Positions 10,646-21,951 of a stretch of DNA of 64,000 nt are shown piece after piece. Under the pieces are notes generated by a model. That model did not search any database and had not been told where the DNA came from. It saw nothing but the letters and a program-made list of their open reading frames with translations. This DNA is from Boletus sp. NGJ. Its lineage: Eukaryota > Basidiomycota > Agaricomycetes > Boletales > Boletaceae. Numbering within the stretch: the first letter of the stretch is position 1; each line of letters opens with the position of its first letter. The position numbers and the translations under genes are program-made. The DNA lies in assembly GCA_019096195.1 (NCBI GenBank), contig JAGTXK010000076.1, positions 248,001-312,000 of the forward strand. Reading direction: 5' to 3'.

Positions 10646-10844
10646 GCATGACACTATATGTTTATTACTAATATGTAATGTAGATGGTGACACTCAGGTG
10701 ATGGGTCTGTAAGGCCATCGGAGTTTGAAAAAAGTGCTGCCTGAAGTGTGTGCATGAACATTTCAACAATGTTGTAATATGCATCTATACAGCAACATCC
10801 AGTGGAATCGCATTGGCATTACATATCATCATTCCAATACATCC

Positions 10845-11695
10845 TTAGGAGAACGTAAATGTCTTGGGTTCAGTGATTCGGACATCCACAAATTCCTCCG
10901 TCCCCCAGTACTGTTTCACCCTCTCATCTGCGGTCACTTTTGCATAATGAGCAAAAATGTGGGGGTATTGTGCGCGTTCAGCAGATCCGAGCGACACACG
11001 CGCAGCAGCAAAAATTACGCCAGCCAGAACAAAATCGGCGAGAGTCAAAGTGTCCAATGCCACGTATCCAGTCGGATGCACCGCAAGATGCGACTCGAGG
11101 TGGGCGAGGCCGCGAACAAGGCGCTCTGCATTTTTATCAAGAGTCTGTGACGAGCACTTTAGATATCTGACCAGCATCAGCAGTGATTTTAGTCCATACC
11201 TCGAGATTGAAAGGTCCATAGAAGCCGTAGATCAGACCCGTCATATTCTGAGTTGGTGCGCTGATCTCGTGTTCAGCAAAGTGCACCCATTGATCGACAA
11301 TTGCGACTTCGCGCGCAGTGGATCCTAACAGGTTAACTTTGGTCCCGATGCTGCTCACTGGAACAGGTAAGTCCATGATGATCGTCAACTGAACAAATTC
11401 TGAAACCACTCACAATAGCGAGCAATGGTAGTACCCTCGATCAACTTCAATCCATCCGTTCCCTCGAAGGCAGGGATCTTTCCGTAGGAAAACTTGGCCG
11501 TAAACTCCGGAGGCTTGTTCGTGAACGACAACCACTCAGGTTGTTCGAGCTCAAATTCATTAACGGCTGCAACACTGAGTATCTGCAGTGAAACAATAAA
11601 GTTAGCTTCGGCCTGAAGACGCAGGTCAGTCATGAACGTACGACTTTGGACTGACGCTGGCGAACGGAGCCCCAGAGAGTACCGACAGGCGTCAT
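10845..11695 (-). CDS. Glutathione S-transferase, eEF1B-gamma type, single domain
   Basis: This thioredoxin-fold plus helical GST is of the type found at the N-terminus of elongation factor 1B-gamma, and likely conjugates or binds glutathione in the cytosol. Four exons by eye (11,695-11,642; 11,582-11,414; 11,357-11,200; 11,144-10,845) join in frame to 226 residues. Exon 1 starts MTPVGTLWGSVRQRQSKV, the usual family start. Exon 2 has PEFTAKFSYGKIPAFEG and LIEGTTIARY, which form the glutathione site. Exon 3 has NLLGSTAREVAIVDQWVHFA. The last exon ends TEPKTFTFS at the stop. The separate C-terminal EF1G domain found in true eEF1B-gamma is absent, so this is a stand-alone GST. It is divergent from the aldo/keto reductase across about 720 bp. 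Confidence 0.85.
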
Positions 11696-12415
11696 TTCAC
11701 TGTGTGTATGTAGAAGTTGTGCTAAACAATCAGATGATGAGGGTCACTGGTAACCAGGTCCCAGACGGTCCCAGATCTTATACCTTCGTGCATTGACTAA
11801 TAGCGGCTCTCTCTGCGCCGGTAAACCTGTACCTGAGAAAAAGAAGTATGGCACAGTCAGCAATCAGTAATCCAGGGCACCTCCGAGTCATCGTATTCTA
11901 TACCGGAGTTCGTCGCCTTACCACTGGCAGCTGAGAGTATTGGCACGTTAAGGCAACCGTAATGTGATCGACCCTACGACGTAGCGAAGCCGGTGAGTCA
12001 ACCCATCTCATTACCAAGCTGCGACTCGCGTAATTGTTTCTGCTGACTGAGTGCATTAATAATGTCGAAGCTGCGAGCTGAATCACCACAGCTTCGCGGC
12101 GCATCATGATGATCAACCATGTGCTCGCTACAAATGACTCTAAGTTGAACCCTGCTGCGCATTGCGGCCCGTCAGGGGGTTCACAAGGCATGAAGGAGTC
12201 ATGGCATTCATGTTGTGCAACATGATTATACAGCCAGTAGTACATATATCTGCGCGGTTGATGAGTGGATACGGGTAAACACATATGACAAAGCACCAAG
12301 ATCGTGACTGGCCAACTTGAAACAGATTGCTCGACGACCTAAAATTACTCCTCGCCGAGTGCCGCTTCATAAATACTAGTGAGGACACTTGAGTGAACCA
12401 TCGTGAAATCAAACA
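11696..12415. promoter_or_regulatory. Divergent promoter region between GST and aldo/keto reductase
   Basis: This lies between two genes that start away from each other, so it should hold both promoters. The minus-strand frames here match nothing I know. No defined factor site was recognised. Confidence 0.4.
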
Positions 12416-14032
12416 ATGACCCGCGCTACTACCAACCTCGGAGGAACAGCGTCAAGTGTTGTCGTTGGTAAAGTCGCCGTGCGTCACGTCACGAGCTTCG
12501 GGTTCAACTTCACTTTGTTCTGAATTCACTCGTTCTTAGCATGGGTTGATGCTGATGACGTGAGTAGTCAGTCGTGTAACTCGCATGATCACTTGTCTGA
12601 TCAAGGTTGTTCTAGATGGAAAGAAATCCCTGTTCCCGATGGGCAGTGTTTCGAAGCAATCAAGGCAGGTGTCGATGCTTTGCCGCCTGGTGCGAAAATG
12701 TTCATCAACGGAGGTGAGCTTCGCCAGTTCCCATCCAATTTGTTCGTGACACTATTTACACAGGGGTGTTTTACGGACACAATGCATCTACCACCAATCT
12801 TGAGATGATCGCCAGATTCTTCGAAAAGTATCCCGAATATGTCGACAGGACTTTCCTGTCAATTAAAGTTGGTATCCATGCCAGAAAGATCATCCATGAT
12901 TGTTGAGGATACCGCTTGCAGGGTGGAAACAAACCAAACTCAGTGCAACCAGACGCCTCGTGAGTAGATGGTGTCAAATTCACGCCTTCACCCCGACCAC
13001 CGAACGCTAAAAAACTGCAGGCCCGAGAACCTCGTTCGAGACGTCAACCTGGTCAATGAGAAATTGAGAGGTACTAAGCGCCTCGACCTATTCCAGTGCG
13101 CTCGCGTCGACCCCAACGTTCCCGTGGAAGTATCCATCGCTGCGCTCGCGCAGCTCAAAAGCGAGGGGAAGTTGGACCATATTGGGATGTCCGAATGCAG
13201 CGCAGAGACCCTCCGTCGGGGTCACAAGGTTTGCAGGAACCACGACCCTCACGCACGCGATTTAGCTCCTTTGTAGGTTCACCCGATCAGCGTCGTCGAG
13301 ATCGAGGTCAGCCCGTTTTCATACGAGCCTCTCACACGCGATGGTGGGTGAGAATGTTTTACATTCTGGCAACTGGTCTCATCACATGTCCTAGTTATCG
13401 CGACAGCGAAGGAGCTGGGTGTAGCAGTTGCAGCTTACTCGTAAGCTCTCCCGTCTCACCTTGCTCTTCATCTTTTGAAAATGGTATAGGCCGCTCGGAA
13501 GAGGTTTCTTAACCGGGCAGATCAAGAGACCCGAGGATATTCCTGGTACGTGACTCCGAAGTGCATTTTTTAAAGGCACACAAATTGACGTACCTTCTAG
13601 AGGGAGATATGCGCCATCACATGCCTCGTTTCCAGGAAGAAGTAGGACTCCTGTCACACGCACACCCACAGTTCTGACTCTTTTCACGCCAGAACCTCAG
13701 GCACAACTTTGCCATTGTGGATGCTTTGACTGAGCTTGCCACAAAGAAGAATATCACCCCCGCACAACTTTCTATTGCCTGGGTGAGCTCCCTCGGCCCA
13801 CACGTCATTCCACTTCCGGGATCGTCGTACGTGCAAATGCTGCCACGTGTCTGCCAATTTCGTTCCTGACTGTATGACTTCCAGGCATGCCAAACGTACC
13901 CTTGAGAATTCCGCAGGTGGTGATGTGGTGTTCACCGAAACGGAACTACGGGAGATCAATCAGGTCATCGAGAACGCTGACGTGAAAGGGGGTAGATATC
14001 CTGAGCAACATGCGAAGTACCTTTGGGCCTAA
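12416..14032 (+). CDS. Aldo/keto reductase, pyridoxal reductase-like
   Basis: An NADPH-dependent aldo/keto reductase (TIM barrel) resembling yeast pyridoxal reductase Plr1 and related YakC proteins; it probably reduces pyridoxal or similar aldehydes. Twelve short exons were placed by eye (first 12,416-12,478, last 13,885-14,032). Their lengths sum to 1,023 bases, giving 340 residues in one frame. Landmarks are TLGGTA-like start, HGLMLMTW, VPD..CFEAIKAGVDALP, FYGHNATT with the catalytic Tyr, FLSIKGG with the catalytic Lys, LFQCARVDPNVPVE, IGMSECSAETLRR, VEIEVSPFS, AVAAYSPLGRGFLTG, and the cofactor-end PLPGSSHAKRTLENS. Family length is about 330-345, so it is complete. It converges on ALG6. Exon 2 is only 20 bases long. 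Substrate is inferred from family only. Confidence 0.88.
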
Positions 14033-14479
14033 GAGTGCTTCACTAGCCTGGGCTATCTGTCTGCATAGGTGCGTAAGATACAGAGTTTCAGCAGGGCAAG
14101 AGTGTAAGGTGCGAGTTGTCTGTAACCGATAAAATGCGTGTATCCCGAACAAGTTGTCATAGAATTGAAGAGAATGTAGTTTGTCAAGGTTGAAGTTGTC
14201 TAATGTTTAAATGGTAGCCGAGCTGCTGGCACCATCTCAAACACTAAATGAAGGCCCTTGTACATGACAACGAGGTTCATGTCGCGAAATGATTGTCCAG
14301 CATTTTAGCGACGAAACTCAGAACGTGGACACTGAAATAGAGAGACCGACAAGCTGGCCAGTGCTGGCCAGTGCACCAAGTTCGCTGCTGCTGCTGGGAT
14401 CAAGATAAATAGACAAGGATCGACCGTGTACAGCACGATGCATACCACGAATCCCGTCCAGCATACAACCCAGACTCCA
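14033..14479. other. Convergent intergenic region
   Basis: 3' ends of the aldo/keto reductase and ALG6 meet here. From about 14,138 rightward the sequence is also present, inverted and more diverged, at 31,004-31,331, as part of the ALG6 duplication. No gene is seen. Confidence 0.5.
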
Positions 14480-16399
14480 TCATCGCTCACCCTCCACCTC
14501 CACGCTCTCCGCTCGCCTAGACAACCTCTCCAAAGCTCGCCGCCTCGGATCCCTATATCCCCTCCCACCAACAACGCCTCTCTGACTGCTCGCATATCCC
14601 AAGCTCACCGCACGCATGCCCGCATCCCGGCGGACACCCCCCACTGAACGCCGAGCAGTCACACCCACATGCTCGTTCTCGCTCTCCTGCGCGCCGCCTT
14701 TCGCAAGCTTGATCTTGCTGTCGGTTCCCGAACCAGGTAGCCCGGCGATCGCCCAGCCGACCTCGATCCCGCGTTTGATACTCCACAGCCATATCAGCCC
14801 AAAGACGGGCGTGCTCACGAGAACGTTCAAAACAGGAAACAGGTCGGGGTAGCGCGCCGGAGGTGGCACGGCCAGCTCGAGGAGATGTAAAAGGATCATT
14901 GATATATTGACGACCTGGAGGGGTGCCTCGTCAATCACTTCCGACCCGACAGATAGACGTGATGGTCGGAGAAGTTACGCACCGTTGAGAGCAAGTTTAC
15001 GAAAGAGTTGAACTGCACCCGGAAGGGGTTGTACCCTATGAGTCGGCACCAGAGTAAGAGCATCGCGAGGTATTGTACACCGAGACCGTCTTTCTTTAAC
15101 AATGGCCACATGCTGTGGGAGCTTGTGAGAATTATGAAGTAGAAATTTTAAACGAACCTGACCTGAAGACGCCCACAATGTTTCCAAAAGCACCCCAGGC
15201 AAATACTTCTTCGCCGGGAATCGCGCCGGAAAGAAGGAGAGTAAGGGGAAGGAGGGGCAACAAGATGGTCTTCTCGTGAACCTGGAACGAAAAGAGGAAA
15301 AACGACATCGACGTCGTCAGAAGCGCGTAAGGGAGCAGAGGCAGAGTCGGGGTGTGTGCTTGCATCTGCTGATCATCTGAGGATGAGGAACGTAGTCGCG
15401 TCTTGTAACCTCCCCACAACAGTCCACCCACAGCCGGCAAAAACCCAAGTGCTGTGAGGGCTGTCGAGCCCTTGACGAGCAACGACTCCTTTCCATCGAA
15501 TAAACGCTTCCATCTGAGGACAGTCACATTCGTGAAACACCAAAAGTTGGCGACCTTATCTTCAAAAAGGCCACGGGAGAACGGGAAGATGCGGGTTATT
15601 GTGGCCCCAAGGGTGGAAACGGGAGAGAACGGAGGAAGGAAAGGTGCGAAGAGGATAAGGAAGGAGAGTGCGGTGACCAGTGCTAGTCTGGTGAATAGTC
15701 GGAGTCTAATGTCCATGTCAGCATCACGCATATGCATATGAAACAAAGATCATACCCCTCCCTTGATCCCAGGAATATACATTTCCCGAGCAAATATGCT
15801 CCAATAGCTGGGGCATAGTAAAGAGACATCTGCTTAAAGCACAGACTGAGGACGAAGAAAACTGCCCCAACTAGATCAAACCCGGCAGCGAAGGCGTCGA
15901 TTGCTAACAGCGTAAATCCTATGGCACGGACTACATTACAGTGCGAATTCCTGGGTTTGATGTAATTTACGCACCAAGCATTACTGAATTGTATTGAAAG
16001 TGGCCAAAGTCGATGAGCAGAAGAGCGGGGTGGAATAGTAGTGTGACAAGTGCAGCATGCTGTAGTTTTGAGATGAATCTGGAGGACGAATCTAACGAAA
16101 CAAACATCATACCTGCGTCCTCGAAGAACGTGTTGCATGCCATGTCCGTGTGAAGGCATACAGTGCTGGAACGTATATGAGAGCATCGAGTGTAATTACG
16201 GTTGTACGCATGAATAACTTATTTCCCGGAGATTCCATTCCGCGAGAAGAATCCAGAGTAAACCATGACGGATCTATCCATGATCCACTTGAAGCAAGCG
16301 GGTTCAGATGAGTCACAGGCAAGAAGATTGCTCGGTCACTGACATTTTCCCACATATCCAAGAAGCATAAGCTGTCAATGGAGGGTAATCGAGGCCCCA
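14138..16399. repeat. Parent segment of the inverted ALG6 duplication
   Basis: This 2.26-kb segment occurs again in inverted orientation at 29,074-31,331. One 204-residue exon frame is the same at 199 positions in the two copies. The intergenic part beyond the ALG6 stop is more diverged, with small insertions and deletions. Confidence 0.9.
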
Positions 16400-17199
16400 G
16401 TATTGTAGGTCATAACGATACCACTGTTGAACGGGGACATGGATAGTCAACTCCATCCAATGTCGCTGAGCCTCATAATCACCGAACATGGGCGGAGTGG
16501 CATACCCTGGATGGTCGAGGTTGAATGACATTCGATATCAGGAATGATGTAGTATGTGCGTCAGGAACATACCCGAGTAATCACCCATACCTATGCACCA
16601 CTTCACGTAGGTAGAGGCGGCAATTGCACATGGTACGACCCATGGCTTCATGCTATGTTTATGCATCCAACGAACCCACCGTTTCACAGCACCCTGGTCC
16701 ATTGTGTCTTCGTTTTGAATCCTCCGGAGAGCTGTGGCACGGGCCTGTTTTTCCTGCTCCAAGAGTACGCTGAAGCTCAGTCGTGCGCTCGAGTTCAGAG
16801 GGAAAACGGATGGTGTGGATGAAGCAGCAGAAAGGGGTGAGATGGAACGTGCTTGCCAATCAACATCGGAGAATCCACCTGCTTTGAGCCACGACAGACT
16901 CTCGGAAGGGTGTAACACATGCCGCCGAGGGACGGGTGACACGATTTCGGCAGGCTCGGCATCCGAACTAGAATACAAGAAAACGGTATTCACCTTTCGT
17001 GGTCAGCAGTACCCACTAAGCTTATCCAGTTTACGCACGTGATGCCTTTCATACTGGCGATGGAATTGCGAAGGCGCAGCGTCGAGTTTCGGAAGTTGGC
17101 GGTCGACCCTTGTGGCATTGAATTCAGCGAGGTGGTCCGGTCGCGGTAGCTTTGTCTGTGAGTTTCCGAGTATTCCACATCCTCGGGGACTACTTCCAT
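14480..17199 (-). CDS. ALG6: ALG6 dolichyl-P-Glc:Man9GlcNAc2-PP-dolichol alpha-1,3-glucosyltransferase
   Basis: This multipass ER membrane enzyme adds the first glucose to the lipid-linked N-glycan precursor, using dolichyl-phosphate glucose. The key block [18 protein letters not shown] (about 16,400-16,440) is diagnostic; ALG8 has a different FDYPPFFA-type motif. Further blocks are [53 protein letters not shown] and [19 protein letters not shown], all followed by hydrophobic segments. I place the start at 17,199: its first exon ([16 protein letters not shown]) splices in frame to [10 protein letters not shown]. That gives an N-terminal cytosolic extension of roughly 150 residues before the first membrane segment. 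The C-terminal tail is Arg/Ser-rich and ends VEVEGER. Sharing a divergent 440-bp promoter with the kinase-like gene. A partial inverted copy sits at 29,074-31,331. Confidence 0.88.
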
Positions 17200-17637
17200 T
17201 TTAAAGTTGACACTGCAAAACCCGCAGGATCGAAGACGTCGAAGTGAGGCGCGCGTTGCGTTCAAGTTGTTAAAGATTACCAAAATGGAAAATGTTTGTT
17301 TGTTTTCAAGGCCGTTGCCAAACAAACACATTTACAATCGATAAAGAACGTACGCTTCAAGTTTGTGCGTTGCGACGATATGTACATGTGTCATGTCAAA
17401 GTGTATGATTTAGTCAGATGGTCTTCTATACGGTGCAGTTCCATTATTCCTACTGTTCCCGGTTTTGTTAGTATTGTTGCCACCGCGATGGAGGTCAGGC
17501 ACGGTGCCCTGAAGCTACTGGCGACCAATCAGAACGACTGTCAGTTCTTCAATAGCGCCACATCCCGATCGAGTAAATATCCCGTTGATAATTAGTCACC
17601 ATCTCCTCTCCACCTCCCCACTCACAAGTCGACTCAC
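17200..17637. promoter_or_regulatory. Divergent promoter region, ALG6 and kinase-like gene
   Basis: Short space between two divergent starts. No gene and no named site recognised. Confidence 0.4.
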
Positions 17638-19838
17638 ATGAAAAGGGGATTTCTCAACACCGAAGAGGCGAAAGCCAAGCTTGCCGCAGACACAGATGTT
17701 CCAAATGATTCAGAACAGAGCGACTCCATTCATAGGGGCAATAAGAAGGCCAGAACAGAAACGTGAGATGTTGTCGCTCCTACCTTCCCCCTGTCCGCCT
17801 CTCAGCAACTCATATGGATAGTGGTACAGACCTGCAGATCTCAGCAATCCCAAATCTTGCCCACCGCTTCTCGATTTCCATTCTGTCCCATCCTCCGTGA
17901 AAGCCATTATGAGCTACCCAGAGGATAAAACCCGCTTATATTCCTCCACTGGCCACGTGATCCCAATGGTCAACCCATCGTACCTTCCGACATTCGCGGC
18001 AACGAGGCGGGAAACGGCCCCGACCTGTGGGGGGCTACCCTCTACGACTTTTACTTTGTCCGTCGCATACCCAGCAATATTCATGGCATCACCATCTCGA
18101 CTGGAAGCAAACTCGCCAACGTCATGAAGGCACTCGGCGAACTCGACCATGCCCGAGACGAGATCGCCTGGGCCACTCGTGAAGCGCATCCCATGGAGAT
18201 CCCAGGGAGGGATACTGCCGAAGTGATTGTAGCTCAGAGCACGACGTGCATGCAGGTTCTGGCTTAAAACAGGAAACCGTTGAAAAAGCCATGGACGAGG
18301 CCAGAATGCACCAACTTCCATCAGAAATTCCCGTAGAGTCGCCTTTCCACCCCAGTCATTACCCCTCGCCATGGCCGTTGGTGTCGTTTGAGAGCCCATA
18401 TTCTCCGTTTGCTCTACAGCGAGGAATACCGACACACACACTCCCAAAGAAGCTTCATATACATGATCCATGGAACCTTGTCAACGTCGACTCAAACGAC
18501 TTCTACACGACCCGCGAAGGGTCTTGGACCTCGAAGACTGACCATGTACGCACGTATACGCTCTCGCTATCACCTGAATTGGAAATATTGGCGCATGCTG
18601 CGTCGAAAGCGGCTGCTGCTGCTGAGGACGAAGCGCTCAAGCTTCCCGAAACAGTCTTCATATCTCCACAAGGAACGGAGGGGCCCACCAAACAGCCCGC
18701 AATCCGTGCCTTCCTCCCCGAGCGACCCCGAAAACCAACCGAGGTACCCGAAGCCCATTTGTATCTCTCCCTAAAGGGTGGGCTTGGGACAGGACATCAT
18801 TCCATCGTTTACGAGGCTGAATTAGAGCTCTCGCGCGACCTTTTCTGCGAGAGCACTTATTGCCAGTCATGCCTTGACGAGCAGATCATAGTCGAAGTTG
18901 ATCGGCTCAAGGAGTCCGGAGAGTGGGAACGACGCCTGAACGAAGCGGCGAAAGAGTATCAGACCACCGAATCTCGCGATTCTCCTTCATCATCCTCTGT
19001 TCAGATCCCACCGCGCTACGTGGGTTTCGTTAGGGTGATACTGGAGCATGTGCCGATGCAAACGATGGACATGGTAGCTCCAGCCCGGGGGGAGTCGGGA
19101 GAGACCATGGCTCCCGCAGCGGATGCTCCCTCCCAGCACTTTGCGTGCGTGTCCGAGCCTCTGATTAAGCGCTACATTCAATATGAAGGGTTAATTGTTC
19201 CCATCCACCCGAATATCCAATGGCAAAATCCCTCGTTCCCTCAGACACTCTGCGAGCACAACGTCGGCAAACTGAAACCAGTTCCTCGGACGGCGAGGTT
19301 CCATGTCGCGGCGAAGTTGTCGCTTCCCTACGATCCTCACCTAGAGCGAGAAGCTCACAATTACCTTAACTTCCCCTCTCATTTCTTCCAGCACTGGACG
19401 GGGTACAACGTCGTCCCCCCTCTTCACGATCCGACGCCTGTCGGTGCACTCGTGCCACAGTTCTTCGGGTACTACACGCCGGATCCCCCAAGCGAGAACG
19501 AGTATTGTAGCCCGATCTTGCTCATCGAACACTGTGGTAAACCGATCAGTGTTGAAAAGTTATCGACCGACGATCGACACGAGTGCGCAGCATTGCTGTT
19601 CCGCTTCCACACTGCAGGGTGGCTTCACGAGTCGTTCGCCGAGCGTAACATACTCATGCAAAAGCATCATCCCACGTGCAGTCCTTTGGAATAGCATCAA
19701 GATCAATGTGACGTGCCCCACCAACACCGGCCCCATAGCTTCCGCTTGATCGATTTTGGTCGATCAGTGGAATATGATCGAGCGTTACGGCGATCCCAAG
19801 AAGAGATGGTGGGAAAGTATCTGTTTGGTATCCTTTGA
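17638..19838 (+). pseudogene. Fungal protein-kinase-like gene, apparently broken
   Basis: The protein has a degenerate kinase fold. Exon 1 (17,638-17,762, start MKRGFLNTEEAKAK) splices to exon 2 (from 17,838). Landmarks are LWGATLYDFYFVRRIP, HDPWNLVNVDS, a glycine-loop-like GTGHHSIVYEAEL (about 18,790-18,830), LLIEHCGKPI, a catalytic-loop equivalent LHESFAERNIL (about 19,625-19,660) and, after an intron, FRLIDFGRS (DFG, about 19,745). It ends GKYLFGIL at a TGA. The family is common in agaricomycetes but unnamed. Oddities are an in-frame TAA at 17,936-17,938, a second TAA at 18,265-18,267, and a one-base frame change just after it, within a region that is otherwise conserved. No intron removes them. 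Either it is a recent pseudogene or the assembly has errors. The downstream frame from 18,246 alone would give a 482-residue open frame. Confidence 0.7.
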
Positions 19839-20121
19839 TTTTGGGGTCACCCTCACCGCAAAGTAAAGCTGTGGTCGTGATTGGTCGTCCTCGGAAGAAT
19901 TCGATTCGCCGATACTCAAACTCAGTACTTAACACCCGAAACGCAACCGCATGCTGTCAATACCATGCCTTGTGAAACGAAGCATCTTGTGTTATCGCTT
20001 TGGTATCCTCCCTTGTTTGTTTGGGACGACTTCTTGCAGAGGGAATCTTCGTGTGTCAACCAGAACAGACAGCAGAACGAACTTCATTCAACCGCATAAA
20101 AACCTACATGTATTCAAACGA
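19839..20121. other. Convergent intergenic region
   Basis: Between the kinase-like gene and the FMN dehydrogenase 3' ends; nothing recognised. Confidence 0.4.
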
Positions 20122-21812
20122 CTACAGCTTGTACTCCAACCTTGTCAATATTTCGTCCCTCTTCCCGATGATCTCGTTGATGTCACCATACCCAGTGAGA
20201 CCCATCGTGATATGCAAATCAGAAATGGTCTGCATCAAGATCTGCTCGACACCTTCCTGTCCGGCGATAGCAAGACCATACATGAACGGACGTGCGACTG
20301 TGCGAATCATAGAATCAGAATCGTGCGCGTGGAACTCAAACGATAACAAGACTGACTCAAGACACCTTGAGCACCCATCGCGAGGGCCTTGATAATATCA
20401 CTTCCCGTGCGGATCCCAGAGTCGAAAAGCACGGTAAGCTTTCCGGATTGTTGGGCAGCGCGGACCTTGTGCGAGCGCATGATCCTGTCAAGTGCATCAA
20501 GGGAACCGATGGCCCCATCGACCTGGCGACCACCTTGAGTGTTCCAGCGTTAGTCCAGCGAGCGTGAACAGTCACACGAAGCAGCATACCATGGTTCGAA
20601 ACAATGATGCCGTCGATTCCTCGTGCGATCGCTTGCTCTGCATCCTGCGCACCCAAGAGTAGCAGGCACGTCATCCATTGACGGGATCGACAACGATCTA
20701 CCCTGGATGCTACTCACCGAAACGCGTTGGATACCTTTCAGCACGATAGGCCCATCCCAGTTGTTCCTGATGAACTTCAAGTCCTCCCACGTCCTAAAAA
20801 CGCCCGAATTCACCTCGCCGAGCCACTCCCTCCCTAATAGCATCTCCCTTGCCATATGTTCGTCGCCCTTTTCGAAAGCCACTTCCCTGATCTTTGCAGG
20901 CTCAAACGGGAATGCGGTAGACTCGGCTTGGCGCGGTTCGAGACCGAACCGCTTCATGAACACGGGATCAGAAGTGCCAACTTGGACGCCAACCCCGTAG
21001 GCGAAAGGGAGAAACGCGGTTTCAATGTCGTGAGGACGCCAACCAAGGATCATAGTGTCGAGCGTGATCACGAGGGCCGTAAACCCGTTTTCTTTCGCTC
21101 GTTTCAGCAACGAGAGTATAATTTCTGAGGTACGGGGCCTAGAGGTACCCAAGAGCGGCATGAGCGGTCCGCCAAAGGCGACGTTGGCAAAGGAATGCGT
21201 TCACCAATAAAGTTGAAACCATCTGTGGCCATTCGTACCATTGGCTGTCGCCACGTCTTCGATTGAACGGGAGGATGCAGTGCTCATAATGAAAGGGACG
21301 CCGACGTTGCCAGCTGCGCGTGCGGTCGCGAGTTCACCATCTGCATGCAGAATACCTTGGACACCAACAGGCGCAACGAATAACGGGGCAGGGTATTTCA
21401 CGCCAAAGACGGTGGTCTGATAAATCGTCTGTGAGAGTGGGCTAGAACGCAGAACCAACGAACACGCACTTCTAATCTGCGGTCCGTTGCACCGATGAGC
21501 ATTCGGGGGACGATCTTCCAATTCTCAAGCGCCTTTTTATTTGCCAGGTCCGTTGAGCACGTCCCTGCACTTCCAAAGGTATACAAGTAGGCCGCTATGG
21601 AGGCAGGTAGACGATTCCTTTGATTATTAGCCATCGACAGAGTAGGCGGCCGAGTTTTCCCGGAACGCACGCAAATGGTTTCGCATAACCTCTCTTGCTT
21701 TTTCTTCGATTTCCTTGAGGTCGACCGTACCCAAGATAGGCTGTTGGGCCAATGCATAGATATCCGTCAAAAACTTGATCCATTTGTCGGGAAGCGGGGG
21801 CTGAGCAGTCAT
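20122..21812 (-). CDS. FMN-dependent 2-hydroxyacid dehydrogenase/oxidase (lactate oxidase-like)
   Basis: This TIM-barrel FMN enzyme oxidises L-2-hydroxyacids such as lactate to 2-oxoacids. Seven exons by eye (first 21,812-21,671, last 20,297-20,122) join to about 439 residues. Landmarks in order are YTFGSAGTCSTDLANKKAL, WKIVPRML, TTVFGVKYPAPLFVAPVGVQG, STASSRSIEDVA, WFQLYW, LVITLDT, IVLKGIQ, the catalytic IIVSNHGGRQVDG with the active-site His, LFDSGIRTGSDIIKALAMGAQ and RPFMYGLAIAGQEG with the flavin-binding Arg. No cytochrome b5 domain precedes it, so it is not flavocytochrome b2 and may use oxygen. An in-frame Met exists 60 bases upstream (21,872), but the usual family start fits 21,812. 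Substrate is inferred. It is the last of three minus-strand genes in a row. Confidence 0.87.
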
Positions 21813-21951
21813 ACTGGACAACTCGTATTTGTCGTGGTGATGGATGTCAATGTGAAGGCGTCGCAATGACATTCAAGCCTGAGAATGTGCCCCAAATCAT
21901 TGCCGATGAGTCGTCCGATATGACGAAAATCTCCGGGCTCATACCACCCCG

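Larger units (their letters stand above)
1944..10655. mobile_element. Probable 8.7-kb DNA transposon with inverted ends and 9-10 bp target duplication
   Basis: The left end starts at about 1,954 with CAGTGAAAACTGGGTAT. The right end (about 10,645), read on the other strand, starts with the same bases. The first 26 bases match at 25 positions and weaker similarity continues for about 70 more. The ten bases GCATGACACT lie directly outside both ends (1,944-1,953 and 10,646-10,655). The right end may carry one extra base, so the duplication is 9 or 10 bp. Inside are a decayed Plavaka/Tnp2-type transposase, two passenger gene remnants and a later Tc1 insertion. Plavaka belongs to the CACTA-like superfamily, where short 2-3 bp duplications are usual, so the long duplication is unexpected. 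It could indicate that another family contributed the ends. Confidence 0.7.

Noticed and set aside
12140-12412. Minus-strand open frames in the GST/aldo-keto reductase promoter region
   Set aside because: Overlapping frames of odd composition with no family resemblance. They lie in the divergent promoter.
14480-17199. ALG8 as the identity of the glucosyltransferase
   Set aside because: The luminal motif is [11 protein letters not shown] as in ALG6, not the ALG8-type FDYPPFFA motif.
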